Shown: piece after piece, positions 22,415 through 33,287 of the stretch
How the letters are laid out: the number at the start of each line of letters is the position of its first letter
Position numbering within the stretch: position 1 is the stretch's first letter
Assembly (NCBI GenBank): GCA_029204225.1
Contig: CM055106.1
Location: 5,456,361-5,520,360 of the forward strand
DNA length: 64,000 nucleotides
Source of the DNA: Diphasiastrum complanatum
Taxonomy: Eukaryota; Streptophyta; Lycopodiopsida; Lycopodiales; Lycopodiaceae
Reading direction: 5' to 3'
Translations under genes and position numbers: made by a program
Notes under the pieces: generated by a model
What the model saw: only the letters and a program-made list of their open reading frames with translations
Told to the model about the DNA's origin: nothing
The model's database searches: none

Positions 22415-24324
22415 TTATATGTGTATCCCACACGTGTGGAGCTTGTTCCCAGTTCCCACGTGTGGATGGTAGGCCTAAATGCATTTATTTTTAGTTAGAT
22501 AGAAAAAGTCTTGATTGACACAAGTATGAATTAGTGAAAAACTAATCAAGTTGAAAATTGCCATTTGGCACAATTGTATTAATTGATCAAGCATACCCAT
22601 GTATGGAGGTTTCCCACGTGTGTACATATCTAGAAAACATCATAATTTGTTTGCTCACAATCAATATAGCTCTTACAATTTGTCATAAATCGAATGTGGA
22701 CTTACACATTGAGTAAAATATGTCTCTTTCTTTACAACAGCTTATAAATTGTAGACTTGCACCTCTATTACTTTCGATTTGGAATACACTCCGATATAGG
22801 TATGTATATGGCGAACATCGTGATGTTTAGAAGTAATGGTAGCACACCTACGATGCTATGTTGTTTAAACTAGTTTAAGAAGCAGTTTTTTTTCCAAATC
22901 TAAGTACGCGAGTATGTCACTGCTTTTGATTATATCATCTTTGAAAATTTATGGCAATAAATAGACTCGAAGTTTCCAATAACCATTCTTCGAAGGAGAC
23001 GTCTTTCGTCACAACCATGACTTCCTCACATGATTCTCTCACGACAACTATTCAGGTTAGTGTTGCAAAACGTTATTCAAGTGCTACTTTACAAGCGCAA
23101 AAAATGGTCGTATCTACACGATGGTAGTGTCTACACAAATGGTGTGTCTAAACAAATGGACATAGTAAGACGATGATAGAGTAGGAAAATGTTCCTACCT
23201 TACTACATCTGAAAATAGTAAACAACCAATCTAATTTTTGTTTTTTAATCATACCTCACTAAACAAGACAACATGTATGATTGTTCTTCAGTTTTTGCCC
23301 ATTTAGATAGGTAAAAACCAATGAAACAAGTATTGATAACCTAGACGCTCTTAATGCACATGGAGTTGTGCAAGAGATCGCCACACTCGTAGGGATTGGA
23401 ACGACATGGATTTGCCCTAATCCTATTACAAGTGTTAGGATTAAATGCTTGGCTAAGTATAAGTGCGCACATGTATTGCTTTATTTTTAAGACACTGTTA
23501 GCATTTAAAAAGATTTTGTTAATCACTAAGATCCAAAATCATCCCTTGATCTTTGGCTATGGAAGACAACACAAGTAGCACCATTGGCAATGTAGAAAAT
23601 CAACATCTACTTGATGAAAGAGATGCAAACTCAACAAGATCTTGATCAAACATCAAATATATGATAAAATGAAGTTTTTATCCGTACAATAACAGTAAGG
23701 TACTGTATTCTACACGTGTGGATCCAATAATGAACATAAAATTGCATTCTACACACAAAATTGCAAGATATCATCATTGTAGTGCACCAATGGATAGATG
23801 AACCCAAGAGAACTCATGTATAAGCATGAAATGAGATAAGAGAGAGAGAATCATGTTCTCCCACACTTGTACACTATTTATAACAGGTCTTTTCCCTATT
23901 TTGAATGCGGTTTCCCTCCATAGAAACTTCTATATCCAAAATCCTATTCATAATATGGACTAGATTCAATGTACCAATCATTCAAATTTGAATGGGTCCA
24001 AACTCGCCTACTTACTTTCCCTCACTTTCCAAAAGTGGTGATTCAAAAACATTAAGAATAATATAACTTTGAAATATCTATCTCTTAGTTTAAAATGCAT
24101 ATTGGCCTAAATTGCCAATTAACCAAAATATGACTAAATTAGTCGATATTTCTCACACTCCCTCTTCAACTAGTTTTGGCATAGTTTTAACCATAGAACT
24201 TTGATCCAACTTTAGAATGATCTCCATCCTAAGTATAGATCTCCTTTCTAAAGTTCTAAAGTAATTTACATAATTGATATAGTGAATATTGTCCACATTG
24301 GATGTTAAACTATTTCTTACATCA
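22415..24324. other. AT-rich stretch without recognisable genes
   Basis: No coding similarity is seen. Near 24155 the minus strand reads AAGAGGGAGTG followed by TGAGAAATATCG, resembling a polypurine tract and LTR start of a minus-strand Copia remnant, but no second LTR or domain confirms it. Confidence 0.4.
22431..23718. promoter_or_regulatory. Four CACGTG (G-box/ABRE core) sites
   Basis: CACGTG occurs at 22431-22436, 22457-22462, 22615-22620 and 23713-23718, three of them in a CCCACGTGTG or ACACGTGTGG context. That is many for an AT-rich stretch of this size. They lie 1.3-2.6 kb upstream of the STP start. CACGTG is bound by bZIP/bHLH factors in light and abscisic acid responses. A link to the STP gene is inference. 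Confidence 0.4.
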
Positions 24325-24545
24325 TCAAGCCATCACACTTGAGGCATGTGCACCATATTTTATTTTTAAAATAATTTTTCTACAAGAAACAAAAATCAAG
24401 TACATGTCACTTTAGCACAATAGTTTAACTTATAATAACAAAGTCTTTATGAACAAGAAAACATGCATGTTTATTACTCACCTTGTTAACTTGAGTAGTG
24501 TTTTCATCGCTAGATTGATATGAATGTAATTCATCTCGTTGTAAT
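24325..24545 (+). mobile_element. CACTA-family fragment, copy of 55021-55240
   Basis: ATCACACTTGAGGCATGTGCACC through CATCGCTAGATTGATATGAATG is nearly identical to 55021-55240, the segment between the two divergent ORFs of the CACTA element. It is an isolated piece of a related element; both ends are lost. Confidence 0.85.
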
Positions 24546-25461
24546 AAATGTCCAAAGTTGGATAAAACACACTAAGGTGAGGAAGAGAGTCAAAAAGAGA
24601 ATGACAATGGTTGCCATCATCTCTAAGTCGAGGACCTTACACCACGTGCATCCGATGAAGAAGAGCATTTGCAGAAAAAGAGTAAAGTACATGCCTCACA
24701 AAAATGGAAGAATTAAAACAAGCAAACCAATCTTGGATGCATGCGAGTTCTAAGCTTGTACATCTCCTCTACGAGAATTGGCTTTCATCACACATTGGGC
24801 CTATATGACAAGCAGCAGTCACAATAGCATATTCAAATTCAATGTGAGCAAATAGACAGACAAGGTGCCATATTCCATGTGTTGGATTTATATGCTCAGG
24901 ACCAGATCCATTTGGTAATGAGCATCCTGAAAAAACCCATCGATGAAGCCGACAAATTTGACCAAACCGACAAATCTGACGAAGTCGACAAATTTGACTC
25001 AGCCGACAAATCTGACTTCGTCATCAGGAAAAAGTTGATCCAAGTCTTTATGGCAGTTCACCTACTTGTACATCGTCTTTATTACTTAAAAGCAGTTACC
25101 AACTACAAGGCGGCTGTAATTAATTAATCACTAAATTGTGCTCATCAGCTTCACGCCCATGTACTCACCTTCTGATTTTTATCACGAGTACAATTTGCAC
25201 ACTACTGTTTTGTTCTATTGAACATTACTACTGTTTATTCATCTTGTTTACTGCTGGTAACTATTGCACTTCCGATCTACAATCGTCCGTTGTTCTACTT
25301 CCACTGCTATCCCACCGATCTATGACACGGTATCAGACCGGGTGGTTCGATAATCTGCATTTCTATTGTAGGTAATCAGTCTTGTATCTACCAAGACATC
25401 GTTCAACCAACAACATTCTGATATCGTTGTTTCTACCAACGATCTCTCACTCTTTACTATA

Positions 25462-25866
25462 ATGGATTCATCTTCTAGTTCATCTTTGATCGACAAACTC
25501 GATGGAGATACCCACCATCTCTGGAAGTTCAAGATGAAAGTAGTTCTACTTGCCAAAGAACCGTGGGACATAGTTGATGGCACAGAGGTCAAGCCAAAAG
25601 GTGATGCAACCATCATCACCAAATGGAGATTGATAGATGGCAAGGCACTTGCCATGATTACTCTCAATATCAAAGACTCTCAAATCATCCATATACGAGC
25701 TTCTCAGACTGCTAAGGATGCATGGGACATCCTAGCAACTCTTTACAATATCAGGGACGTCACTTCCAAACTTCATTTGAGGAAGAAATTCTTCACCCTG
25801 AGAATGTCTGAAGCAGATAGTATTTTGAGTCATCTCAACTCTTTCAAAATCTTATGGAGCAGATGA
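25462..25866 (+). pseudogene. Copia gag (UBN2/Retrotran_gag type), truncated
   Basis: It opens MDSSSSSSLIDKLDGDTHHL and continues WKFKMKVVLLAKEPWDIVDG, AKDAWDILATLYN and KLHLRKKFFTLRMSE, the standard order of Copia gag. It ends with a stop after FKILWSR (typical continuation: a helix with QLMA). The following bases encode MTATGSVIEDSNVVMTLSSS in another frame, so one frameshift separates it from the rest. Confidence 0.88.
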
Positions 25867-26049
25867 CTGCAACTGGCTCAGTCATTGAAGATTCCAATGT
25901 CGTTATGACTCTATCATCGAGTCTACCTGATGCCTATGAAAATTGGGTCATGGAAATTTCTAAACTTCAATAGTATTCAACAAATGTGGACTCGGAATCT
26001 AGTGCAAGATCTTCCTTCTGTCCGCAAACCAACTTTTCCATGTGAAATT

Positions 26050-26560
26050 TGTATTATCAACAAACATGCTACAGGTCCTTTTATTCTGATTCAATTCATA
26101 CTTCCAAAGGTTTTCTTGATCTTGTACATAGCGAGATTTGTGGCCTTATGCAGACTGCTTCCACAGGGGGATCCCTCTATATCCTAACATTCATTGATAA
26201 CTTCTCTCGAAGGACTGCTACTTATCTAAAGAACAAAACTGAAGCTTTCAAGTTCTTCAAGCAGTTCAAGGCGTCTGCTGAAAATTAGACCTAGAAAAAA
26301 ATCAAGGCTCTATATACTGATGGAGGGGGAGAATTCATCTCCACTGAATTCAAGGACTTCTGGAAGGTCAATGGAATACATCGACAATACCCAACCAGCT
26401 ACTCACCTCAGTCCAATGGCATAACTGAGAGGAAGAATCAGACACTCATCAAAAGTGCCAAGAGCATGCTAGCCCATGCCTCTCTTCCAAAGAAATTCTG
26501 GAAAGCTGTTACTATAGCCGCCTATCTACAAAATCGATCCATTAGAAAGGCCTGACCTTG
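26050..26560 (+). pseudogene. Copia integrase fragment
   Basis: CEICIINKHAT marks the end of the zinc-binding pre-integrase region. LDLVHSEICGLMQTASTGGS and LTFIDNFSRRTATYLKNK follow, containing the first catalytic Asp position (D of VHSEICG is replaced by E). A stop interrupts at about 26286. Then KALYTDGGGEFISTEF and SPQSNGITERKNQTL give the second Asp and the Glu. It ends near YLQNRSIRKA. Confidence 0.85.
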
Positions 26561-26829
26561 CTCAACCACATCCAACGACAATATATTGTGACAATCAAAG
26601 CACAATTGCACTATCTCTAAATTCGAGATTTCACTCTCGAGGCAAACATATCGAAATCAGGTATCACTACCTTAGAGAAAAAGTGCAAGGCAAGGAAGTG
26701 TCATTGGTTTACTACAGGACAGAACTTATGGCCGCAGATTACTTCACGAAAGCTCTATCAAAAGAGCACCATCTCAGATTTAACGACATGCTAAATCTGA
26801 AGATCAAAGTTTTTCAAGATCCACATTAA
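26560..26829 (+). pseudogene. Copia RNase H C-terminal fragment
   Basis: PTTIYCDNQSTIALS, SRGKHIEIRYHYLREKV and LMAADYFTKALSKEHH are the canonical end of Copia pol. The stop TAA at 26827 lies beside the polypurine tract. The whole reverse transcriptase between integrase and here is gone, consistent with one internal deletion. Confidence 0.88.
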
Positions 26830-27469
26830 GGGGGAGTGTTGGATTTCTATGCTCAAGACCAAATCCATTCAGTATCATCCTGAAAAAATCCATCGACTCA
26901 GCCGACAAATATGACCAAACCGACAAATCTGACGAAGCCGACAAATCTGACTTTGTCATCAGGGAAAAGTCGATCCAAGACTTTATGGCAGTTCACCTAC
27001 TTGTATATAGTCTTTATTACTTAAAAGTAGTTACCAACTACAAGGCGGCTGTAATTAATTAAGTAGGTAGAAAAGCACTAACCTGAAAGACTTGAAAATA
27101 TCTTGTAAATAAATATATTTTCAGTTAGTTATCTATAAAAGACGAAAGCTCTAAAATATCTATGCCTCACTAAATTGCGCTCATCAGCTTCAAGCCCATG
27201 TAGTCACCTTCTGATTTTTATCACAAGTACATTTTTCACACTACTATTTTGTTCTATTGAACATTACTATTGTTTATTCATCTTGATTATTGCTAGTAAC
27301 TGTTGCACTTCCGATGTACAACCATCCGTTTTATACTTCCCCTACTATATCAGCAATTTACGACACCATGGACACCCTTATACTGCTCAATATCTAACCA
27401 TGCTAAATGTAATTCCAACAAATAAGGCCAAGGTCACACATGTACAAGGGTATGTAGATAAAAGCATAT

Positions 27470-28216
27470 TGTAGCACATGCATCATCCCAAAGGAAGCTT
27501 GGAACCATGACTTAGCTTCCCGGCTTTCAACCCTTGCCATCCGAACCCACTTGACATACAAGCAACCAACTCGCCAACACAGACTTAACCAACTTGAAGT
27601 TCATAAAACCAACATTGAGATTCGATCTGGCGCCATGCCAGACCGGGGGTCACTATGTGGGTGCTTCCATCCAAGCAAGCCGCTTGACATACATCAAACT
27701 TAACTAACTCGAAGCTTCATTACAAACGAGTAACATCCATTCCAAGCAAGTCGTCTAACTTACTTCAGACTTAACCAACTCAAAGCTTCGTCATGAGCAC
27801 TGGAAGCCAATTTGATGCCACGCCAGACTGGACATCCATGAACAGGCAACTTCCACCCAAGCAAGCCATCCAACTCAGCCGACAAGTTAGAGCTCGTTCC
27901 CCAAGAGCTTAATCCATTCACGTTTATGCAAAGAACACTCAGAACCACAAGCCACGGAACATTTGAAGAGAACCAGTTCTTGGACCGAATGGTCCCGACA
28001 GCATACCGTTGGAGTCCCGGACCGAATGGTCCTAATGGTATACCGTTGGCGTCCCAGGATACGACCCTCAGCTAAGTGCCAGGTCAAAAAGATTTGAAGC
28101 GACCTTACAACTGGCGCTTTTACCGAACACTAGAACCCAGAAGGTAATCAGAGTCAGTTTGAAAATAATTTCACGTTATTAATAAATCTGAGAAGGTTAC
28201 ATCTCAAGTGTGTGAC
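27470..28216 (-). mobile_element. LTR1, 3' part, host of the LTR2 insertion
   Basis: The reverse complement runs from the LTR 3' end (GTGCTACA) back to CTCACACACTTGAGATG. It stops at GTGAC (28212-28216), the left target-site duplication of LTR2. The rest of this LTR resumes at 38743. Confidence 0.85.
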
Positions 28217-28902
28217 TGTTGTAAAGCTGACTCAGGTGCACCAAGGTGCCCTGTAAGACTCTAAGGGGTGACACTCCCTAAAGGTCCCAGAGCGAGTTAG
28301 GAAGTCAAGGACTGAGCCAGCCAAGTAGTTACAAGTCATGAGCTAGCTCTGGAGCTCGAGTCATGGCCTAGTCAGGAGCCAAGTTGATTCTGCCACCAGG
28401 ATGGCTCCCGGGACCCATGTCCGGGAGCCAGACTGATTCTGCCAAGCTTAATCAGCAAAATAAAAACTAAGTCCAGAAAAGCATGTTTTACCAGAAGCAC
28501 CAGGACAGAGGGGGCACGCCGAATCACAGCAGAACTATAGGGGGAGTCCGACAGACAGAAACTTGGGCAGCTCAACCATGTTGCTCCGGCGCCTCAAAGG
28601 GGCGCTGGGACTTGAGCGGTTTCTCCAACACGCGCGTAAGTCTAACATTCATCCATCATGCACTTACGTAAAAGCCAACTCAGAAACATAACAAGCTTAA
28701 CCATTCAGACTTAAGAAAACTGGAATCCCAATCAACCCAGAATCCGTCCCCAAAAGGTAACCAAAGGCAAAGACAAGCCACACATGAAACCAAAGGCATA
28801 GTGGTCGCCAAACCGACCAATTGGCATAGCGGCAAGCCCCACGTCGATGACGAGGACCCTTAGGCACCGGCGACACAAAAAGGTTGTAGTAAGGGTCCTT
28901 CG

Positions 28903-29210
28903 TCCAGGTTGAGCTCCTTGAGCTCTGCATCGGCACTTAGATTCACCTCTGATGTAGAAGCTGCAGGCAATGTTGGCTCCATTTGACCTCGCGTCAACTG
29001 GTTTGTCACTGCTGGATGTCCTTTGTTAAAGAGGTGAGCTTTCGCTTGGTCACACAAGTTGAGCTCCTTGAGCTCTGCATCGGCACTTGAATTCACCTTT
29101 GATGTAGAAACTGCAGGCAATGTTGGCTCCATTTGGACCCGTGTCAGCTGGTTTGTCACTGTTGGCTGCCCTTCGTTAAAGAGGTGAATGAGATTGGGAG
29201 GGATGGTTGG
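28903..29210 (-). repeat. 150-bp tandem duplication downstream of protease
   Basis: TTGAGCTCCTTGAGCTCTGCATCGGCACTT occurs at about 28908 and 29058, 150 bp (50 codons) apart. The duplicated peptide contains LTRVQMEPTLPA and DAELKELNL in both copies, so the frame was kept. Confidence 0.85.
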
Positions 29211-29236
29211 CTCAGGTTCATTTGTGTTGTTCTTTT

Positions 29237-29764
29237 CTAGTTGGTCCCGTGGCACAGCTCTGACGACACAAGGTTAACCCCTTTTGCCAAGAAGTCCACC
29301 ACATGTTCGTTAAACCAGCTTAATCCCAAAATAGCATCGAAGGCATCCATCTTCAAGATTGTGAACGTTAGTCGATTCTTCCAGGTTCCAAGGGAGATTG
29401 GTAAGTTGGTTGCCAATCTACAAGTGGTCATTGTACCTTTCGCGGTCTCCACACAAATAGGAGTCACATTTTTTTCACATTGGATGTCCAATTCTCCTTT
29501 CAGTTTTTCTGACAAGTAGTTATGTGACGCTCCTAGGCCTACCATGAAGTAAATGATCCTGTCTTGAATACAACCTTTCAGGTACAATAACTTTGATCCT
29601 CTCGCAGGAGTCGCCATGAGATGTTCACGATACACCGCAAGTGCCCCTATCTGTTGTAAGGCATTCAGGTCAGACTCCGTCAAATCCGTTTTTGTCCTCT
29701 TCATCATCCTGTTCACCATCTTCTTGATCAAATGCCTCTTTCTCCAGCCTATCAAATCCTTCAA
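29237..29764 (-). pseudogene. Gypsy aspartic protease with lost catalytic Asp
   Basis: It overlaps the end of gag in another frame. LKGCIQDRIIYFMVGLGASH corresponds to the retropepsin F.VDSGASHN motif, but the catalytic D-S-G reads G-L-G, so the enzyme cannot work. The flap and C-terminal region (MDAFDAILGLSWFNEHVVDF) are recognisable, with the ILG motif intact. Confidence 0.88.
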
Positions 29765-31058
29765 TGGTAGCCATGATTTGCTTGTTCAATGGTTTGGGGC
29801 ATGACCTCCAAGAGTGACCTTGCTGATGACAGTTGAAGCAGCGCATGGAGCTGCCCACTGTTGGTGAGCTGTTGCTGTGACTAGCTGAAGGTCCAACATT
29901 GTTTCTTCTCTAGAACGTGTTCCCTTCATTGTTGCCTTGGTTGCCAAACCCTGTTTTTGTTGGGAATTTGTTCACGCTACTTGAGGCTTGGTTGCCATTT
30001 GAAGCTGAGTCTCCCCTTGAAAAGAAGCTCTGACTCGGTCTGGATCCAGTAAATACTCTTGTTGAGGTTGAGGGAGCAGCTGGTGCCAATGTGCTCTCAT
30101 AATCACAAACCATTTCAGCCACCCAAATAGTTGAATTGAAATCATGGGGCATGTGGTTGTCTATTGCACGCCGGGTCCAAGACTGCATTCCAGACAAGAG
30201 GTAATGAGTTCTGTCCGCCTCGGACATATCTTCAATAACCCATACACTCTGTCTGAATTTATTGAGGTATTCTCGCAATGACCCTTTCTGCTTGAGCCCT
30301 GATAATTCTGTCCTCAATCTCATGTGTGAATCCTTTGGTATGAACTTCTCTCGTAAAGCGGTTTTGAATGCGTCCCATGTCTGGAAATGCATTCCTACCA
30401 TCCGGTACCAATTTGTAGTGTAGCCCTCAAAATATGTTAATGCCAAGTCCGTCCTTTCTTCCTCAGGAGTGTTCATCAGACGGAAGTAATGGTCCATGTG
30501 AAACAACCAATCTTCCACAATTCAAATGTCACGCTCTCCTTTGAAAGTAGGTGGTGCTTTTACTTTGGCAGTCTTCTTTGGGCCTTCTGTGTTTCGCGCT
30601 CGTGGTTCTCTTGGTATCTGTGGGGGAGGCGCTACTACATTCCCTCTAGTTGCCTCCAACTCTTCAAACCTGGCTTCGAGCTGTGTTAGCTCGTCTCTCA
30701 TTTCTCTAGCAAGGTTGAATTGAGTAAGGTTCATGGTTCGTAGGGATGTTTGCCATTCTTTCCTTTCTGTTTCTCTGTCCTTCTTCACCTCGCTAAGCAT
30801 AGCCATCATTGCGCTTGATAAGTATTGTCGCATCTTCACTTCAAAGAGGTCTTGTTGCACCTCTAGCAAGGGTTCGTCTCTTGGTGTAGGTTCAGAAGGG
30901 CCACCCATCTCTTCTTGGAGAGGCGCCACTGTGGAGAGCATACACTCTTTCTTTCTTGACTTGGACCTGGTGCCATCTCGATGCATGGGGGAGCCGTATT
31001 CTCGAGCCTGCTCCTCTCCGTCCATCAATGCTCGTAACTCATCAAGGTGGTCCTCCAT
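29670..31058 (-). pseudogene. Gypsy gag with CCHC zinc knuckle
   Basis: One frame runs from ATG at 31058 to 29670 with two nonsense codons, TGA just before VEDWLFHMDHYF (about 30522) and TAG near 29910. Gag would build the particle. The N-terminal third is acidic and coiled (LTQLEARFEELEATRG). The retrotrans_gag core has TWDAFKTALREKF and LKQKGSLREYLNKFRQSV. The knuckle CFNCHQQGHSWRSC (about 29845-29804) matches CX2CX4HX4C exactly. Confidence 0.9.
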
Positions 31059-33287
31059 TATAGAAAGAGGTGTACTTCCAACAGATTATCGCCTCAATCC
31101 CTTTTTATTTTTGAAAACTCTGTCGGCCGGGCCCCACAGCTCTCTTTTCTTCTTTATTAAATCAGCTTCAATGAAAATATCTCCTCCTCAAACTTAGCAT
31201 GCTCACATCACCTGAGAGCCAAGTAGGAACCAGGTCATTTGTGTCCAAGCAAGCACACAACAAACGGAACATACCAACCAAAGCAAACACAGAGGATCCC
31301 TCTCAAGCCACAATCCCCCCTGAGACCGGACGTAGGACCTTTCCCTAGCCGCACCCACACAAATCTATCACAGAATTAGCCCACGGGGAAACATCCATCC
31401 TACCATCTGTGCTTTCACCATTAAGCAGCACATTGCCTCAGTCACACCCCACCACTTTTTGGTCGATAGCCCTTATAGCTAAACGATCGGCAGCTATCCC
31501 GCACCGGCAGCTAACCACCCGTGCTTTACACCCGAATTTGAGCAACATCTCTGTATCAATGGTTAACCCGTACAGTTTGAATATGTCACCTCGCACCCCA
31601 CAAGGCACAGACCATGCTTTCACCAACCTAATGGCAACACATTGCCTCATCTGTCCTACGTGCAGACGACGCCAGACCCGAACCGCGGAAACTGATCGTG
31701 CTTACACCTGAAGGGCAGCACCTTGCCTCATCAAGTCCCCCGTTCTGCCGACCACCCCGACCGTGGATGCACCCGTGCTTACACTGTGGGCAGCACCTTG
31801 CACAACGGTTGTCCTGACAAATCCCAAGACGTGGCCATCCCTGTGAGACTTGCATAGCTGACTGGCTAGTCGGCTCTGATACCACATGTTGCGCCGGTGC
31901 CCCAAAGGGGCGCTGGGACTTGAGCGGTTTCCCCAACACGCGCTTAAGTCTAACATTCATCCATCATGCACTTACGTAAAAGCCAACTCAGAAACGTAAC
32001 AAGCTTAACCATTCAGACTTAAGAAAACTGGAATCCCAACCAACCCGAAAGCCAACTCAGAATCCGTCCCCAAAAGATAACCAAAGGCAAAGACAAGCCA
32101 CACATGAAACCCAAGGAATAGTAGTCGCCAAACTGACCAATTGGCATAGCGGCAAGCCCCACGTCGATGACGAGGTCCCTTAGGCGCCGGCGACGCAAAA
32201 AGGCTGTAATAAGGGTCCTTCCACTTGGACCAGTCCCAGAGGCGAAACCGAAATGGTAATCATCTCCAAGGATCAACTTTATTAGATTTGGAAGATGTTA
32301 CATTCATACATAGACTGACCGGTCTCGGGGCCACCAACACGTGCTGGGCATTATGCCTGACTCGTGCTGGTAGAGGGAGCTGAGACCTGACAACTGGATT
32401 CCTGGCGCTGGTTGAGCTGCCCAAGTTTCTATCTGCCGAACTCCCCCTATAGTTCTGTTGTGATTCGGCGCACCCCTTCTGGTTTGAAACATAGTGCTTT
32501 CTGGTAAAGCACGCTTTTTAGGACTTAGTTTTTATTTTGCTGATTAAGCCTGGCAGAATCAGTCTAGCACCCGGACATGGGTCCCAGGAAAAGTCCCGAC
32601 GGCAGAATCAACTTGCTTTCCTGACTAGGCCATGACTCAAGCTCCAGAGCTAGCTCATGACTTGTGACTACTTGACTGGCTCACCACAGGTCGAAGGCTC
32701 AGTCCTTGACGTTCTAACTTGCTCTGGGACCTTAGAGAGTGTCACCCCTTAAAGTCTTATAGTGTACGCTGGGTGCACCCGAGTCAGCTTTACAACAAAC
32801 CAGCACTAGGAATCTAGTCGTGAGGTCTTAGCTCCCTCTACCAGCGCGAGCCAGGCACAATGCCCAACACGTATTGGTGGCCCCAAGTGTAGCGCAGGCA
32901 TCCCAAAGGGAGCCGAGAACCACGACTTAGCTTCCTAGCCTTCAACTCTTGCCATTCAAACCCCCTTGACATACAAGCAGCCAACTCGCCAACAACGATC
33001 AGACTTAACCAACTTGAAGTTCCGAAAACCAACATTGAGATCCAACCTGGCGCCATGCCAGATCGGGGGTCCCGATGTGGGTGACTCCCCTCTAAGCACA
33101 CCGCCCGACATACATCAAACTTGACCAACTCGAAGCTTCGTTACAAACGAGTAACATCCATTCCAAGCAAGCGGTCTGACTTACATCAAACTTAACCAAC
33201 TGAAAGCTTCGTCATGAGCGCTGGAAGCCAACCTGGTGCCACGCTAGACTGGATAGCCATAAACAGGTAACTTCCACCCAAGCAAGT

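Larger units (their letters stand above)
24880..27365 (+). mobile_element. Copia retrotransposon with intact target-site duplication, RT deleted
   Basis: 5' LTR 24880-25327 and 3' LTR 26837-27365 both start TGTTGGATTT and end (C/T)ATGACA or TACGACA. The element is flanked by the 5-bp duplication CCATG (24875-24879 and 27366-27370). PBS CGGTATCAGACC at 25328 is two mismatches from the tRNA-iMet complement, and a polypurine tract AAGGGGGAG precedes the 3' LTR. The 5' LTR lacks about 80 bp present in the 3' LTR at roughly 27063-27145, including CTATAAAAG, a likely TATA box. Interior coding is gag, partial integrase, then the last part of RNase H, with no reverse transcriptase. Confidence 0.93.
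28579..32797 (-). mobile_element. Ty3/Gypsy retrotransposon inserted in LTR2
   Basis: It is flanked by perfect 5-bp duplications AACCA (28574-28578 and 32798-32802). The minus-strand order is 5' LTR2 32797-31887 (911 bp, TG...CA), PBS TGGTATCAGAGCC at 31884-31872, leader, gag, protease, then a truncated 3' LTR 28902-28579 (last 324 bp). Reverse transcriptase, RNase H and integrase are absent, lost in the deletion that also removed the first part of the 3' LTR. Element and host LTR belong to the same family, so this is self-nesting. Confidence 0.9.
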
